Part shown: positions 40,788 through 49,809 of the stretch, piece after piece
Position numbering within the stretch: the stretch's first letter is position 1
Layout: every line of letters begins with the position of its first letter
Origin: Bacillota bacterium
GTDB taxonomy: Bacteria; Bacillota; Clostridia; Lachnospirales; Lachnospiraceae
NCBI GenBank assembly: GCA_023435895.1
Contig: JAEZLH010000019.1
Span: 13,991 to 77,990 of the forward strand
Length of the DNA stretch: 64,000 nt
Direction of reading: 5' to 3'
Program-made: the position numbers and the translations under genes
The notes under the pieces: generated by a model
Seen by the model: the letters and a program-made list of their open reading frames with translations, nothing else
What the model was told of the DNA's origin: nothing
Databases searched by the model: none

Positions 40788-41547
40788 CGTGAGGTCAACT
40801 TATATGGGAATAATTGTTTATAGTATCCTATACCCATATGTCTGAGGTAAGTGCAAGGGTGTAATGAGTTTGTCATGGTGTACCAAAGACCTAAGCGAAG
40901 ATTATTCATTAAAGGTATTTGAATAATTAATACCATGTATTTTTTGCTGGTGCCAGATATGAGTAGCATTTTCAAATATTTATAAGTCACCCACATAAGG
41001 TAAAAGTAAATACTAAAAGATATATTTTATTTTAATATTTGATAAATTTCATTACTAACTTACAGCGTTTTTGAACCTTATAAGAAGAGGATTGTCTTAC
41101 TTTATATATGACCTTTCGAGGAAGACCAATATTTCTTGCTGTGAATGCATTCAGGTCAGGTATTTGTACAATGTACGCATTGAACGCTGAAATTCTTTTT
41201 CATGATGAGCAAAGATGTGTGCAATGTAATGCCCGCTTTAATGAGAGGGGAAACCAATTGATCCAATGCCTACATATCTTCTGAAATGTATGTATTTTAA
41301 TATGGTATTTTAATATTTTAGTTTCATAACATCATATCATGAATAATTTTGTATTTTATATCAAAAAATGTCAAATTTTTAATTGACAATTATATGTATA
41401 TAATACATTATATTTCTAATAGAAAATTTTGCCATTAAATTTCTAGTACTATTAAATCCGGAGGAAATACATAAATTAATTTTCTATTAAAAACAAAAGA
41501 TTAATTCATCTGGATTAAATTATAGTAATCTTAATAAAAAGGGGAAA
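40788..41547. other. Left end of the spoIIID element, mostly non-coding
   Basis: About 760 bp. A dyad ATATGGG (40802-40808) with CCCATAT (40833-40839) lies near the left end. One short frame, 41108-41284 (+, 58 codons), contains CVQCNARFNERGNQ with a single C-x-x-C and might be a zinc-finger remnant, but it has no good ribosome-binding site. The remainder shows no gene. Confidence 0.35.
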
Positions 41548-42042
41548 GTGTATGAGCAGCTTACAAAACAAAAATTACCAAATGTGAAAAAGGGAACAAC
41601 TGAACCTGACATGACGACAGCTGCTGAACCTGAAATATTAACAATGGGTGTTGTTTTTTATCAAAACAATACAGATGAAACAGTTTTAGAAGGTAATATA
41701 CCTAATATTGATCTCTCGATTGACTATACAGGAAATGTTGTAGGTGTTTCGGGTGAGTGGTATAATATTACATCAAGAAACGAAGTAGATACAATTTCAA
41801 CAGATTCAGTGATAGAAAGAATAAAAAGCACAGATAATAGAACATATTTAACAGAAAATATACTAGAAGATGATGATTTTGCAGTTAATGACCTGGAAGT
41901 TGTGTATTACTGCAATTCGTCCATTAAAAATGGCGATGTTATATTACCTCATTTCAAGTTAAAAGGTAAAAATAAATTAAATCAAGACGCATCTATTACT
42001 GTTTGTGCGGTTGATTCTGAACAACTAAATATTGTTGATTGA
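41548..42042 (+). CDS. Hypothetical protein, possibly 5'-truncated
   Basis: Up to 164 aa from a GTG at 41548. The sequence is acidic and beta-rich (ILTMGVVFYQNNTDETVLEG, LEVVYYCNSSIKNGDVILPH). The frame stays open upstream without an ATG, while ATG 41552 with a similar ribosome-binding site opens a different, 11-codon frame, so the true N-terminus may be lost or frameshifted. It lies 35 bp before a lipoprotein gene and may be co-transcribed. No family recognised. Confidence 0.45.
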   Translation: MYEQLTKQKLPNVKKGTTEPDMTTAAEPEILTMGVVFYQNNTDETVLEGNIPNIDLSIDYTGNVVGVSGEWYNITSRNEVDTISTDSVIERIKSTDNRTYLTENILEDDDFAVNDLEVVYYCNSSIKNGDVILPHFKLKGKNKLNQDASITVCAVDSEQLNIVD

Positions 42043-42077
42043 AATTTTATAAAATATCTATATAGAGGAGAGCTTAA

Positions 42078-42476
42078 ATGAAGGTTAAACTAACAATTAT
42101 ATTTATATTAGTGTTTCTTTCTTTTACAGGGTGTTCAAAATCAAATCAGTGGGGTTTTAACAAAAATGATATCGAATCTATTCTTGTATATGATATTCAA
42201 AATCCAAATAGCAATGTTTCATTTGAACTTTCCGATGCACAGTCAAATGAAATCATAAATATGCTATTAGATCTAAAGCTATTAAATTATAGTGATTTTG
42301 ACCCTCCTACATCGACCTATCGAATTGATATAAAATTAAAAAATAACACAGAGAAGCACAATGTTTATCTTTGTAAAGGCGAAGATTACTTTATATATTC
42401 CGACAATAATGATAAACAGTATCTTCTGAAAAGTTCTAGTTTTATTGATTACATTACCAATATTGTCGATAAATAA
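42078..42476 (+). CDS. Small lipoprotein, unknown function
   Basis: 132-aa protein with a lipoprotein signal peptide: basic start, hydrophobic core, lipobox SFTGC with Cys19. The mature domain (about 110 residues) has VSFELSDAQSNEIINMLLDL and YRIDIKLKNNTEKHNVYLCK, a layout seen in small secreted proteins of Clostridia. TAGAGGAGAG precedes the ATG. It is followed by a strong terminator. Cargo of the spoIIID element. Confidence 0.65.
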   Translation: MKVKLTIIFILVFLSFTGCSKSNQWGFNKNDIESILVYDIQNPNSNVSFELSDAQSNEIINMLLDLKLLNYSDFDPPTSTYRIDIKLKNNTEKHNVYLCKGEDYFIYSDNNDKQYLLKSSSFIDYITNIVDK

Positions 42477-42515
42477 CAAAACATTATTTCGCACTTGGAT
42501 AGTGGAGCCCGGTGA

Positions 42516-42552
42516 AAAAGGGATATTCGGTAGTAAATGATATCCCTTTTCT
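42516..42552 (+). terminator. Rho-independent terminator
   Basis: AAAAGGGATAT (42516-42526) pairs perfectly with ATATCCCTTTT (42540-42550). Ends the lipoprotein transcript. Confidence 0.8.
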
Positions 42553-42611
42553 GTTGCATTTTATTTTAAATTGTAATAATGGACAGAGATTACTTGAAAG
42601 CCCAAGCTTTC

Positions 42612-42854
42612 CTATCGCTTAATTTCTTTTTTCTTGTCATTCACAGAGCATGCAGCATATACTCTATCAAACTCGTCATAGATCTTTTCAAATGCCATAT
42701 AGATTTGCAATTTATCTAGAACTCCTCTATACAACTTTAGCCCAGTACTGTAACTCATCCTTTCAAATGGAAAAACAGCAGACTTTAAATTGGAATCTGC
42801 ATTTATAATAGATTTTGCATTCATACCGCTAGAAGCCATTTTATTTATAGCCAT
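42612..42854 (-). CDS. Hypothetical protein, possible remnant
   Basis: 80-aa minus-strand frame (MAINKMASSGMNAKSIINAD, then helical YRGVLDKLQIYMAFEKIYDE). Upstream on the same strand, about 42870-42965, another frame reads KSIGIEADFGELFDEYESVY before a stop, which looks like a broken neighbour of the same kind. The helical character recalls secretion-associated small proteins, but no family is assigned. Confidence 0.35.
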   Translation of the reverse strand: MAINKMASSGMNAKSIINADSNLKSAVFPFERMSYSTGLKLYRGVLDKLQIYMAFEKIYDEFDRVYAACSVNDKKKEIKR

Positions 42855-42965
42855 GTCTATATATTCCTATTGAGCTCGAAAGATTCTTGCATGTCTGTAT
42901 AATATTTGTACACCGATTCATATTCGTCAAAAAGTTCACCAAAATCCGCTTCGATACCTATTGAT

Positions 42966-43169
42966 TTAAGGTGGATCCTCAACACTTTTATATCCCTTAA
43001 AGTATTCACTTACAGGGATATCTTCTGGTCTTCTTGAATCCCAGTGACGTTGCTCTTTTTTCTTCTGTGCCATCATATACAAGTCATCTTCATGAAGAAA
43101 TATTGCAACCTCCTCTGAGACAAGGACCTTTTGTTCATAGTACTCAATATCAACTAACTTTTCGCTCAT
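42966..43169 (-). pseudogene. Truncated sigma-like/mobile-element small protein
   Basis: 67 aa from ATG 43169, with GGGAG seven bases upstream: MSEKLVDIEYYEQKVLVSEE then VAIFLHEDD and QRHWDSRR. The IEYY-x(n)-V-x-EEVA-x-FL pattern resembles the N-terminal end of sigma-70-like proteins found in clostridial mobile elements. The C-terminal helix-turn-helix is missing, so it is probably a remnant. Confidence 0.35.
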
Positions 43170-43202
43170 ACACATTCTCCCATAGAGGGAAGCTCCCTCT
43201 TG

Positions 43203-43379
43203 AAGGAACAGTATCAAAACAAGCAGTTTAAGATTGTTTCCAATAATTTAAGCAAGGGTGACAGACTTGAGACGATCTTAGAGCGAACTTTCAAGGATAT
43301 GGAACAACTTCTAACACTTGAAGGAATAAACAACGTGAATTTAAAGCAGGTAATACAGAAAATTCTTCCTCCTACATAG
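43203..43379 (+). pseudogene. C-terminal coding fragment, unknown
   Basis: Plus-strand frame of 58 codons without a start: KEQYQNKQFKIVSNNLSKGD, RLETILERTFKDMEQLLTLE, GINNVNLKQVIQKILPPT. It looks like genuine helical protein sequence truncated at its 5' side and overlaps the end of the PucR-type gene by 8 bases. Part of the debris at 42.6-43.4 kb. Confidence 0.4.
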
Positions 43380-44490
43380 ACAAATACTCCTTAATATAAT
43401 ACGCCAGCAGCAAATCAAATTTGACAGAGGAATTATCAAGCTCCGTCCCCAGCAAATCCTTTATTTTACGAATCCGATATACGATGGTATTCCTGTGGGT
43501 ATACATCCTGGAGGCTGCTTCAATCAGGTTACAGTCTGACAACAGGAAGATACGAAGCGTATTCACGTAATCCGTATCATGTTCCATATCATGTTTTTCT
43601 AATATTCCAAGATTTCTGGAGTAGATTTTCTCAAGTAAATCAGGATCGGAATTGCAAAAAAGTAGCTGAAATACTCCCATTTCATCAAAAATAACATAGG
43701 AACGATTCCAAAGCTCCGCACTAGCCAAAGAAAAGCAAGCGCGTTTAAAGCTCTGCCCAATTTGGGTGATGGTATGGATGATATCACTGACCCCAAGGAT
43801 GATACTGTCACAATAGCAAATAATCTCAAGAATCCTTTTAAAGGGCAATAGTTCCGGGGTGCATTGATAGATTAATATCTGCATATTGTCATAGGGAAAG
43901 AGATGGTATTTGAGTCCAAAGCTGTTTAGGGGAGAACTGATAATGGTTGAATCATGGAGATTACGAATAACAATAACGCGGTAATCCCCAAGGGTTGAAA
44001 ACCCGAATTGATTTAAGGTGCGAATAATATTCTCGGGAATACTATCTTGAAATAATGCACTCTGAAAAGCTGCACTGAGACGGTCGGAACGTTGATTGTC
44101 CATCAACAAAGAGGTGCAATAGTCCTGCATAATCTCCACAAGGTGAATCTCCCAGGGCATGGTAAGGAGAGGAATTTTATTGATATCACAAAATTCCACG
44201 ATCTGGGGTGTAATATCCTCGGGTTGAAGGTACTTACCCACATTAATTAGGATTGCACTGCAATTTTTCATAGCAAGATCACGAATAAAATCCATAAGTT
44301 CTACCCCGTTACTTCGAAACAGTCCGGTGGTGATAGCCAACTCGCCTCCTTTTAAGAAGCTGATGTTTTGGATATCCTCCGCCAGATAGATCCAGGAAAC
44401 TGTATTGTTCATCCCTTTCTCCCCGGATAATAGAGAGAGACGGTACTTGGATTTGGTGGATTCAAATAAGGATTTTACTTGGGTTTTCAT
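43372..44490 (-). CDS. PucR-type transcriptional regulator
   Basis: 372-aa regulator. The N-terminal PucR domain (residues 10-130) contains YLAEDIQNISFLKGGELAIT and CDINKIPLLTMPWEIHLVEI. A poorly conserved middle domain is followed by a C-terminal helix-turn-helix of the PucR type (SRMYTHRNTIVYRIRKIKDL) ending DLLLAYYIKEYL. The ATG at 44490 is chosen for the GGAAAGGAG before it; the frame is open a little further upstream. It is divergent from the kinase-transporter-aminotransferase genes, and PucR-type proteins often control nitrogen or amino-acid catabolism, so it probably regulates them. Confidence 0.85.
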   Translation of the reverse strand: MKTQVKSLFESTKSKYRLSLLSGEKGMNNTVSWIYLAEDIQNISFLKGGELAITTGLFRSNGVELMDFIRDLAMKNCSAILINVGKYLQPEDITPQIVEFCDINKIPLLTMPWEIHLVEIMQDYCTSLLMDNQRSDRLSAAFQSALFQDSIPENIIRTLNQFGFSTLGDYRVIVIRNLHDSTIISSPLNSFGLKYHLFPYDNMQILIYQCTPELLPFKRILEIICYCDSIILGVSDIIHTITQIGQSFKRACFSLASAELWNRSYVIFDEMGVFQLLFCNSDPDLLEKIYSRNLGILEKHDMEHDTDYVNTLRIFLLSDCNLIEAASRMYTHRNTIVYRIRKIKDLLGTELDNSSVKFDLLLAYYIKEYLSM

Positions 44491-44544
44491 GCTAGGGTTC
44501 TCCTTTCCTAGGGCTATAATTTCAGAACCAATAATATTGAACAA

Positions 44545-44981
44545 TGATCAATTTTGATTACGATATCAAATACTATGAATAAGGCGTCAAAAGGTCTCTT
44601 TATACTATGGCAATGGTAATCGCACAAAGTCAAAAGATTCCTGATTCAAGGATAAGGGAATAAGATGTTCTAATTATCTAGTAATTCGTTGTACATATCA
44701 TAAAACATTCTATCACAACCACAGTTGTATGAAAAGAACAAACAGATTATATAATTAGTTGATACTATTTTTGAAACAGCCTGTCTACAGCTGTTTTGTC
44801 TTTGGTGTTTGTACGCAAAGTACAACGGACACCTTAAATCTTCGTTATAAAAGTCCATTGAAATATATTCCCATATTACTTATAATTTTCTCATACCAAA
44901 TACGGCTTCTGTATTTGTGGAATCAGGGATACATAAGAACCTCGGGATAAGAGATTATTCATATTTGAAGGAGGAGATGGA
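44545..44981. promoter_or_regulatory. Divergent regulatory region
   Basis: About 440 bp between the PucR-type gene and the cytidylate-kinase-like gene, with no gene seen. It should hold both promoters and any PucR-type operator; no confident repeat or -35/-10 pair was identified by eye. Confidence 0.35.
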
Positions 44982-45581
44982 ATGAGTGACAAATTTGTCG
45001 TTACCATAGCAAGGCAGTTCGGAAGCTTAGGGCGACCCATAGCACGTAAAGTCAGTGAGATGATTGGGATTGAATATTATGATCGTGAAATTGTAGATAT
45101 GGCAGCTAAAAAATTGGAGCTTCCTGTTTCGGCAATCAGTGATAATGAGGAGATTGCAAAGTCAGCCTTTTTTAATATGAGCTATCCCCTCGGAATGGGA
45201 ACAACCACGATACAGGATACCATTTTTTCTACTCAGAAGAAGATTATACTTGATTTGGCAGAGAAGGAATCCTGTATCATCGTTGGACGGTGTGCGGATT
45301 ATATTCTAAATGACCATAAGAATATAATCAAAATATTTATCTATGCACCTTATACGGAACGTCTTCGCAACTGTGTGGAAAGCCTGAATATGCAGCCGGA
45401 CGAAGCAAAGAAGATGATTGCAGACGTGGATAAAGCCAGGGAAGCATACCACAGACATTATTGTGGCTTCTCCATGTCAGATAAGGATTATAAGCATATT
45501 ATGTTAGACTCCAGCTTACTGGGAGTGGACGGAACCTGTGAGGTACTGGTTCAGATGATTAAGAAGAGATTTCAATTATAA
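44982..45581 (+). CDS. Cytidylate kinase-like family protein
   Basis: 199-aa P-loop protein of the cytidylate-kinase-2 family. The N-terminus FVVTIARQFGSLGRPIARKV carries a modified P-loop (G-S-L-G-R), followed by LGIEYYDREIVDMAAKK, and later CIIVGRCADYIL and IFIYAPYTERL. These proteins are annotated as CMP-kinase-like but their substrates are untested. AAGGAGGAG precedes the ATG. It is the first gene downstream of the divergent regulatory region, with its own terminator. Confidence 0.8.
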   Translation: MSDKFVVTIARQFGSLGRPIARKVSEMIGIEYYDREIVDMAAKKLELPVSAISDNEEIAKSAFFNMSYPLGMGTTTIQDTIFSTQKKIILDLAEKESCIIVGRCADYILNDHKNIIKIFIYAPYTERLRNCVESLNMQPDEAKKMIADVDKAREAYHRHYCGFSMSDKDYKHIMLDSSLLGVDGTCEVLVQMIKKRFQL

Positions 45582-45608
45582 AAATAGATATTGTTTTCCT
45601 ATAAAGCG

Positions 45609-45642
45609 ACGGAGCCTTCAGCGATTGAACGGCTCCGTTTTG
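45609..45642 (+). terminator. Rho-independent terminator
   Basis: ACGGAGCC (45609-45616) pairs with GGCTCCGT (45631-45638), then TTTG. Separates the kinase-like gene from the transporter operon. Confidence 0.8.
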
Positions 45643-45693
45643 TATTTCTTTTATTTGATATCAATTTGGGAAGAGGAGAAAGAAGGTGTAATT

Positions 45694-46422
45694 ATGGCAT
45701 TATTAGAGATTAATAAGCTCTCAAAATCCTTTGGAGATTTGGAAGTTCTTAAGGATGTAAGCATTTCAGTCAATAAGGGTGAAGTAGTCGTTATTATTGG
45801 ACCCTCCGGTTCAGGTAAGAGTACCATGCTACGCTGCATCAATTTATTGGAACAGCCCACGGGGGGAGAGATCATCTATCAGGATCAGGATATTCGAAAG
45901 CTCGGTAAAAAAGTTACTCAGTATAGACAACATGTAGGCATGGTATTTCAACGATTCAACCTATTTCCACTCAAAACGGTTCTTGATAATGTTATGTTTG
46001 GTCCAGTGAAATTAAATAAAACAGCCAAAAAAGAAGCACAGGAGCAGGCAATGGAACTGTTAAGAAAGGTTGGACTTGAGAGTAAGGTGGATTCCTATCC
46101 CTCCTCTTTATCAGGTGGTCAGCAACAGCGTGTGGCAATCGCCAGGGCGTTGGCAATGAATCCCGATATTCTGTTATTCGATGAACCAACCTCAGCTCTT
46201 GACCCGGAATTGGTAGGAGATGTACTTGAGGTTATGCAACAGCTTGCAAAGGAAGGAATGACGATGATTGTGGTTACTCATGAGATGGGCTTTGCAAAGG
46301 ATGTAGCAGACCGGGTCATCTTTATGGATGGTGGTTATATTGTAGAAGACGATACACCGGAAAATATTTTTACGAATCCGAAAAATGAAAGAACTCGGGC
46401 ATTCTTGTCCAGAGTGTTATAG
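45694..46422 (+). CDS. Polar amino acid ABC transporter ATPase
   Basis: 242-aa ABC ATPase of the GlnQ/HisP type. Walker A GPSGSGKST, Q-loop VFQRFNLFPL, signature LSGGQQQRVAIARAL, Walker B ILLFDEPTSALD, and H-loop VVTHEMGFA are all present, so it should be active. The ATG at 45694 follows AGAAGG and gives the usual MALLEINKLSKSFG start. It is co-transcribed with the permease 12 bp downstream. Confidence 0.94.
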   Translation: MALLEINKLSKSFGDLEVLKDVSISVNKGEVVVIIGPSGSGKSTMLRCINLLEQPTGGEIIYQDQDIRKLGKKVTQYRQHVGMVFQRFNLFPLKTVLDNVMFGPVKLNKTAKKEAQEQAMELLRKVGLESKVDSYPSSLSGGQQQRVAIARALAMNPDILLFDEPTSALDPELVGDVLEVMQQLAKEGMTMIVVTHEMGFAKDVADRVIFMDGGYIVEDDTPENIFTNPKNERTRAFLSRVL

Positions 46423-46434
46423 GAGGTGGAAGAT

Positions 46435-47130
46435 ATGGAATTTCATTTTAAAAGAGCCTTTGATACCTTGGGTCCAAGTCTTCTCGACGGAATCGGAGTT
46501 GTATTGTATGTGACGATTATCGGGTTTGCACTATCTTTAATCGTAGCTTTGGTATTGGCAATCGGACGGCTTTCCAAGAATAAAATCCTAGGAAGAATAC
46601 TAAGCATATTTATTGAATTTATACGCGGAACCCCTTTGCTGGTTCAATTCTTTTATATCTATTATGTAATCCCAATGTTGATTAATGGGATTGGTAAGGG
46701 AATGGGCTTTGATACGGACTTTCAGTTGGAAGCTACGACTTGCGGTATTATCGGTTTTGCAATTAACTATGGCTGTTATATGTCGGAGGTTGTACGTGCA
46801 TCCATCTTAGCTATTGATTCCGGTCAAAGGGAAGCTGGTTTGGCTCTGGGCTTCAGTGAAAAAACAGTAATGCTTTACTTCATTATTCCTCCGGCTCTGC
46901 GAAACTCTGTACCGGTGTTTGGCAATTACTTAGTCATGATGATTAAAGATACCTCACTCCTTGCCATGATTTCCGTTCAGGAATTATTATTAAGAACCAA
47001 AACCTTTGCTTCACAAACGTTCCTGACTGTGGAGGCATATACGCTGGTAGCACTAGTCTATCTGGTAATTAGCTTGCCTCTGTCCCATCTGTCCAAAGTG
47101 CTGGAACGAAGGTTAAAACAAGTAAAATAA
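46435..47130 (+). CDS. Polar amino acid ABC transporter permease
   Basis: 231-aa permease of the HisM/GlnP type with about five helices. FIRGTPLLVQFFYIYYVIPM near residue 60 and the EAA loop AGLALGFSEKTVMLYFIIP near residue 140 are family hallmarks. The ATG at 46435 lies 7 bases after AGGAGGT (46421-46427). Encoded between ATPase and binding protein, it completes the importer as a homodimer. Confidence 0.93.
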   Translation: MEFHFKRAFDTLGPSLLDGIGVVLYVTIIGFALSLIVALVLAIGRLSKNKILGRILSIFIEFIRGTPLLVQFFYIYYVIPMLINGIGKGMGFDTDFQLEATTCGIIGFAINYGCYMSEVVRASILAIDSGQREAGLALGFSEKTVMLYFIIPPALRNSVPVFGNYLVMMIKDTSLLAMISVQELLLRTKTFASQTFLTVEAYTLVALVYLVISLPLSHLSKVLERRLKQVK

Positions 47131-47192
47131 CATTGTAAAACAATGATTATATGAAACAAGAAAACATTTTAGAAAGAAAGAGGGAGCAATCT

Positions 47193-48107
47193 ATGAAAAA
47201 TGTAAAAATGATGAGAAGAACAGTGTCACTATTATTAACTCTCCTATTAATGTTCGCATTATTAACCGGCTGCGGATCAAAGGAGAAGGAGACAAAATCA
47301 GATGGTGGTGTAACCACAACAACCGCTCCATCCACCGGAGGAGAATCCGATTTACTGAAAAAGATCAAAGAAAAAGGTTATATTGAAATCGGTTCTTCCA
47401 ATGATGCACCATTTTGCTATGAAGATGTTGATTCCAAGGAATTAAAGGGTATTGATATTGAGATTCTTCGTGAAATCTGTAAGAGACTTGGTATTCCTGA
47501 TGTTAAGCTTAAGGTAATTGATTTCTCCAACCTTTTAGTAGAGCTCAATAACAAGAGCATTGATATGGTAGTGGATGGAATGTATGTAAAAGATGACCGT
47601 CTTCAGATTGCAGCATTTAGTGACAAGTGGTATCAGGAAGGGGAAGCGGTAGTAATCCCTCAGGATTCTGATATTACCAACAAGGATGGATTAAAAGGAA
47701 AGAATATCGGTGCTCAGCCCGGAACCACCTTCTATGACACAGCAAAAAAATGGTTGGATGACAAAAAGATTGGCAAATTGACCGCATATGACAATCAGGC
47801 AACTCTGATGACCGCAGTTAATATGGGAAAAGTGGATGCAGTAGTTACCGATGGTATTGTTGCAGGATATACCTTATCCAGTGATAGTTCCTTAAAATTA
47901 AAATTATTGGCACCTTATGAAGCAGAAGCAAGCGGACAGATCGGCTCAGCCGTTCGTTTTGAGGATAAGGCATTTGTTGAGGAACTGAATAAGCAGTTAA
48001 ATGCTATGAAGGAGGATGGTTCCTTAAAGCATATCTTAACCAGTTACGGTTTGACCGACGATTACTTTGTAGGCGTAGAAGATGGTGTTACAAAGAACGT
48101 GAAATAA
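47193..48107 (+). CDS. Amino acid ABC transporter substrate-binding lipoprotein
   Basis: 304-aa extracellular binding protein of family 3. The signal peptide ends in the lipobox LLTGC with Cys27, followed by a Thr/Ser-rich linker. The ligand domain begins GYIEIGSSNDAPFCYED and includes the hinge-region motif GIDIEILREICKRLGI and KNIGAQPGTTFYDTA. The ATG at 47193 follows GAGGGAG. Which amino acid it binds is unknown; the neighbouring aminotransferase suggests an omega-amino acid or similar. Confidence 0.92.
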   Translation: MKNVKMMRRTVSLLLTLLLMFALLTGCGSKEKETKSDGGVTTTTAPSTGGESDLLKKIKEKGYIEIGSSNDAPFCYEDVDSKELKGIDIEILREICKRLGIPDVKLKVIDFSNLLVELNNKSIDMVVDGMYVKDDRLQIAAFSDKWYQEGEAVVIPQDSDITNKDGLKGKNIGAQPGTTFYDTAKKWLDDKKIGKLTAYDNQATLMTAVNMGKVDAVVTDGIVAGYTLSSDSSLKLKLLAPYEAEASGQIGSAVRFEDKAFVEELNKQLNAMKEDGSLKHILTSYGLTDDYFVGVEDGVTKNVK

Positions 48108-48132
48108 CATTGAAATATAAGGAGAGAGGACT

Positions 48133-49482
48133 ATGTTGAAGAATGCTTTACCAAAAATAATTACACCTTTGCCAGGTCCCAAAGCTAAGGCGGTTCTAGA
48201 ACAGAGAAAGGAAGTAATGCCGGGGGCAATAAAAAGCGTATATCCATGCGTAATCAATCGAGGGGAAGGAGCCATGTTTGAGGATGTAGACGGCAACGTT
48301 TTTTTGGACTGGGTAGGAGGCGTAGGCGTTCTCAACATTGGATACAGTCATCCTGAACTGATTGAAGCTGTAAAAGAACAATCAGAAAAATTCTTTCATG
48401 CCATGATGAATATTGTAACCCATGAAGGTTATATCCGTTTGGCAGAAAAACTCAATCAGATTGTACCCGTAAAAGGAACCAAGAAGAAAACAATGTTTGC
48501 TAATTCCGGCGCGGAAGCAGATGAAAACGCGGTAAAGATTGCGAAGTCCTATACCAAGCGACCCAATATTATCGTATTCTCAGGGGCGTTTCACGGAAGA
48601 ACTCTCTTGGCATCCTGTATGACCTCCAAAAAGGCATATGCATCAGGAATCGGACCTTTTCCGGATGGCATCTATCGTGCTGAATTCCCGTATTTGTATA
48701 GAGGACCGAGGGGTTATAGTGAGACAGAAGCAATTGATTATTACATTGAGAAACTGCATAAGGTATTTGAGGAAGCCTCTCCCCCGGAATATGTAGCAGC
48801 AATTGTAGTGGAACCGGTGCAAGGGGAAGGCGGTTTCATACCGGCACCTCTTGAATGGGTGAAGGCAGTTCGAAAGATTTGTGATGATTATGGAATTTTA
48901 CTTATTGCAGATGAGGTACAAACGGGTTTTGCACGTTCCGGTAAGATGTTTGTGTCAAATTATTGGGAAGAAGCAGGTTGTGCTCCTGATATTATTACAA
49001 CCGCAAAATCCATTGCAGGAGGTATTCCGTTAAGTGGTATTACAGCCAGTGAGGAAATCGTTGATCACATCACTCCCGGCATCATCGGTGGAACCTATGG
49101 TGGAAATCCCTTAGCTTGTGCAGCTGCATTAAAGGTAATTGAAATCATTGAACGGGATCATTTGTGTGAGCGCTCTTTGGAGATTGCCGATAAGTGCAGA
49201 AGCAAATTTGAGGAATGGAAAGAAAAGTTTGAATGTATTGGAGATGTGCGTGGAATCGGTTGTATGATGGGAATTGAGTTCGTAACCGATAAGGAAAGCA
49301 AGACTCCTAATGCTAAGGTGGTTTCTGATATTGTTACTTATGCCTATGAACATGGGCTGATAGTAGAAAGTGCAGGAGTTTTCTCTAATGTCATTCGCTT
49401 TTTATCACCCCTGGTGGTTACGGATGAACAGCTGGAATGTGGCCTTGAGATTTTGGAAGCGGCAATTGAGGCTTGCAGCTAG
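48133..49482 (+). CDS. Class III (omega) aminotransferase
   Basis: 449-aa PLP enzyme of the 4-aminobutyrate/acetylornithine aminotransferase class. The PLP-binding Lys292 is in TTAKSIAGGIPLSG, the aspartate motif is IADEVQTGFARSG, and the phosphate-binding loop NSGAEADENAVKIA is present near residue 120. It would transfer the terminal amino group of a compound such as 4-aminobutyrate to 2-oxoglutarate. AAGGAGAGAG precedes the ATG. Together with the importer before it and the PucR-type regulator it forms a plausible amino-acid utilisation locus. Confidence 0.88.
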   Translation: MLKNALPKIITPLPGPKAKAVLEQRKEVMPGAIKSVYPCVINRGEGAMFEDVDGNVFLDWVGGVGVLNIGYSHPELIEAVKEQSEKFFHAMMNIVTHEGYIRLAEKLNQIVPVKGTKKKTMFANSGAEADENAVKIAKSYTKRPNIIVFSGAFHGRTLLASCMTSKKAYASGIGPFPDGIYRAEFPYLYRGPRGYSETEAIDYYIEKLHKVFEEASPPEYVAAIVVEPVQGEGGFIPAPLEWVKAVRKICDDYGILLIADEVQTGFARSGKMFVSNYWEEAGCAPDIITTAKSIAGGIPLSGITASEEIVDHITPGIIGGTYGGNPLACAAALKVIEIIERDHLCERSLEIADKCRSKFEEWKEKFECIGDVRGIGCMMGIEFVTDKESKTPNAKVVSDIVTYAYEHGLIVESAGVFSNVIRFLSPLVVTDEQLECGLEILEAAIEACS

Positions 49483-49642
49483 AGTCTATTTTTAAGATTT
49501 GAACAAGCAATTGCCGTAAGGAGACTATTGAATTAAAAATTACGGTTTACTGCCGGGATTAGGTCTTGAAATCATATAATAATGGTATTCTTACTGAATA
49601 TAAATAAGGCTATTTGACCCCGCATCATATAAGGAAGCAAAT

Positions 49643-49697
49643 AAAAGTTCTTATGGAATCTATAGTAACTAGATTCTTTAGGGACTTTTATTTTTAT
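49643..49697 (+). terminator. Probable terminator
   Basis: AAAAGTTCTTATGGAATCTA (49643-49662) pairs, with a few mismatches, with TAGATTCTTTAGGGACTTTT (49670-49689), followed by ATTTTTATG. It separates the cargo operon from the recombinase genes. Confidence 0.65.
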
Positions 49698-49751
49698 GAA
49701 AAAGTCTATGAAGGGAAGGGTTCCATTTCCGGAAGAATGAGCAATTTTAGG

Positions 49752-49781
49752 TTATATTTATTCTTAGGGAGTTCATATATT
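49752..49781 (+). promoter_or_regulatory. Candidate sigma-E (mother-cell) promoter of the recombinase operon
   Basis: TTATATT (49752-49758, sigma-E -35 consensus [G/T][A/C]ATATT), 15-bp spacer, CATATATT (49774-49781, consensus CATACA[A/C]T). Six of seven and six of eight positions agree with correct spacing. It lies 28 bases before the 51-aa ORF that precedes the recombinase. Confidence 0.5.
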
Positions 49782-49809
49782 AGACCAAGTAGTTGAAAGG
49801 ATGATATAT

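Noticed and set aside
49614..49796. 60-codon plus-strand ORF before the recombinase
   Set aside because: It spans the terminator hairpin at 49643-49689 and the sigma-E-like promoter; its composition is not protein-like.
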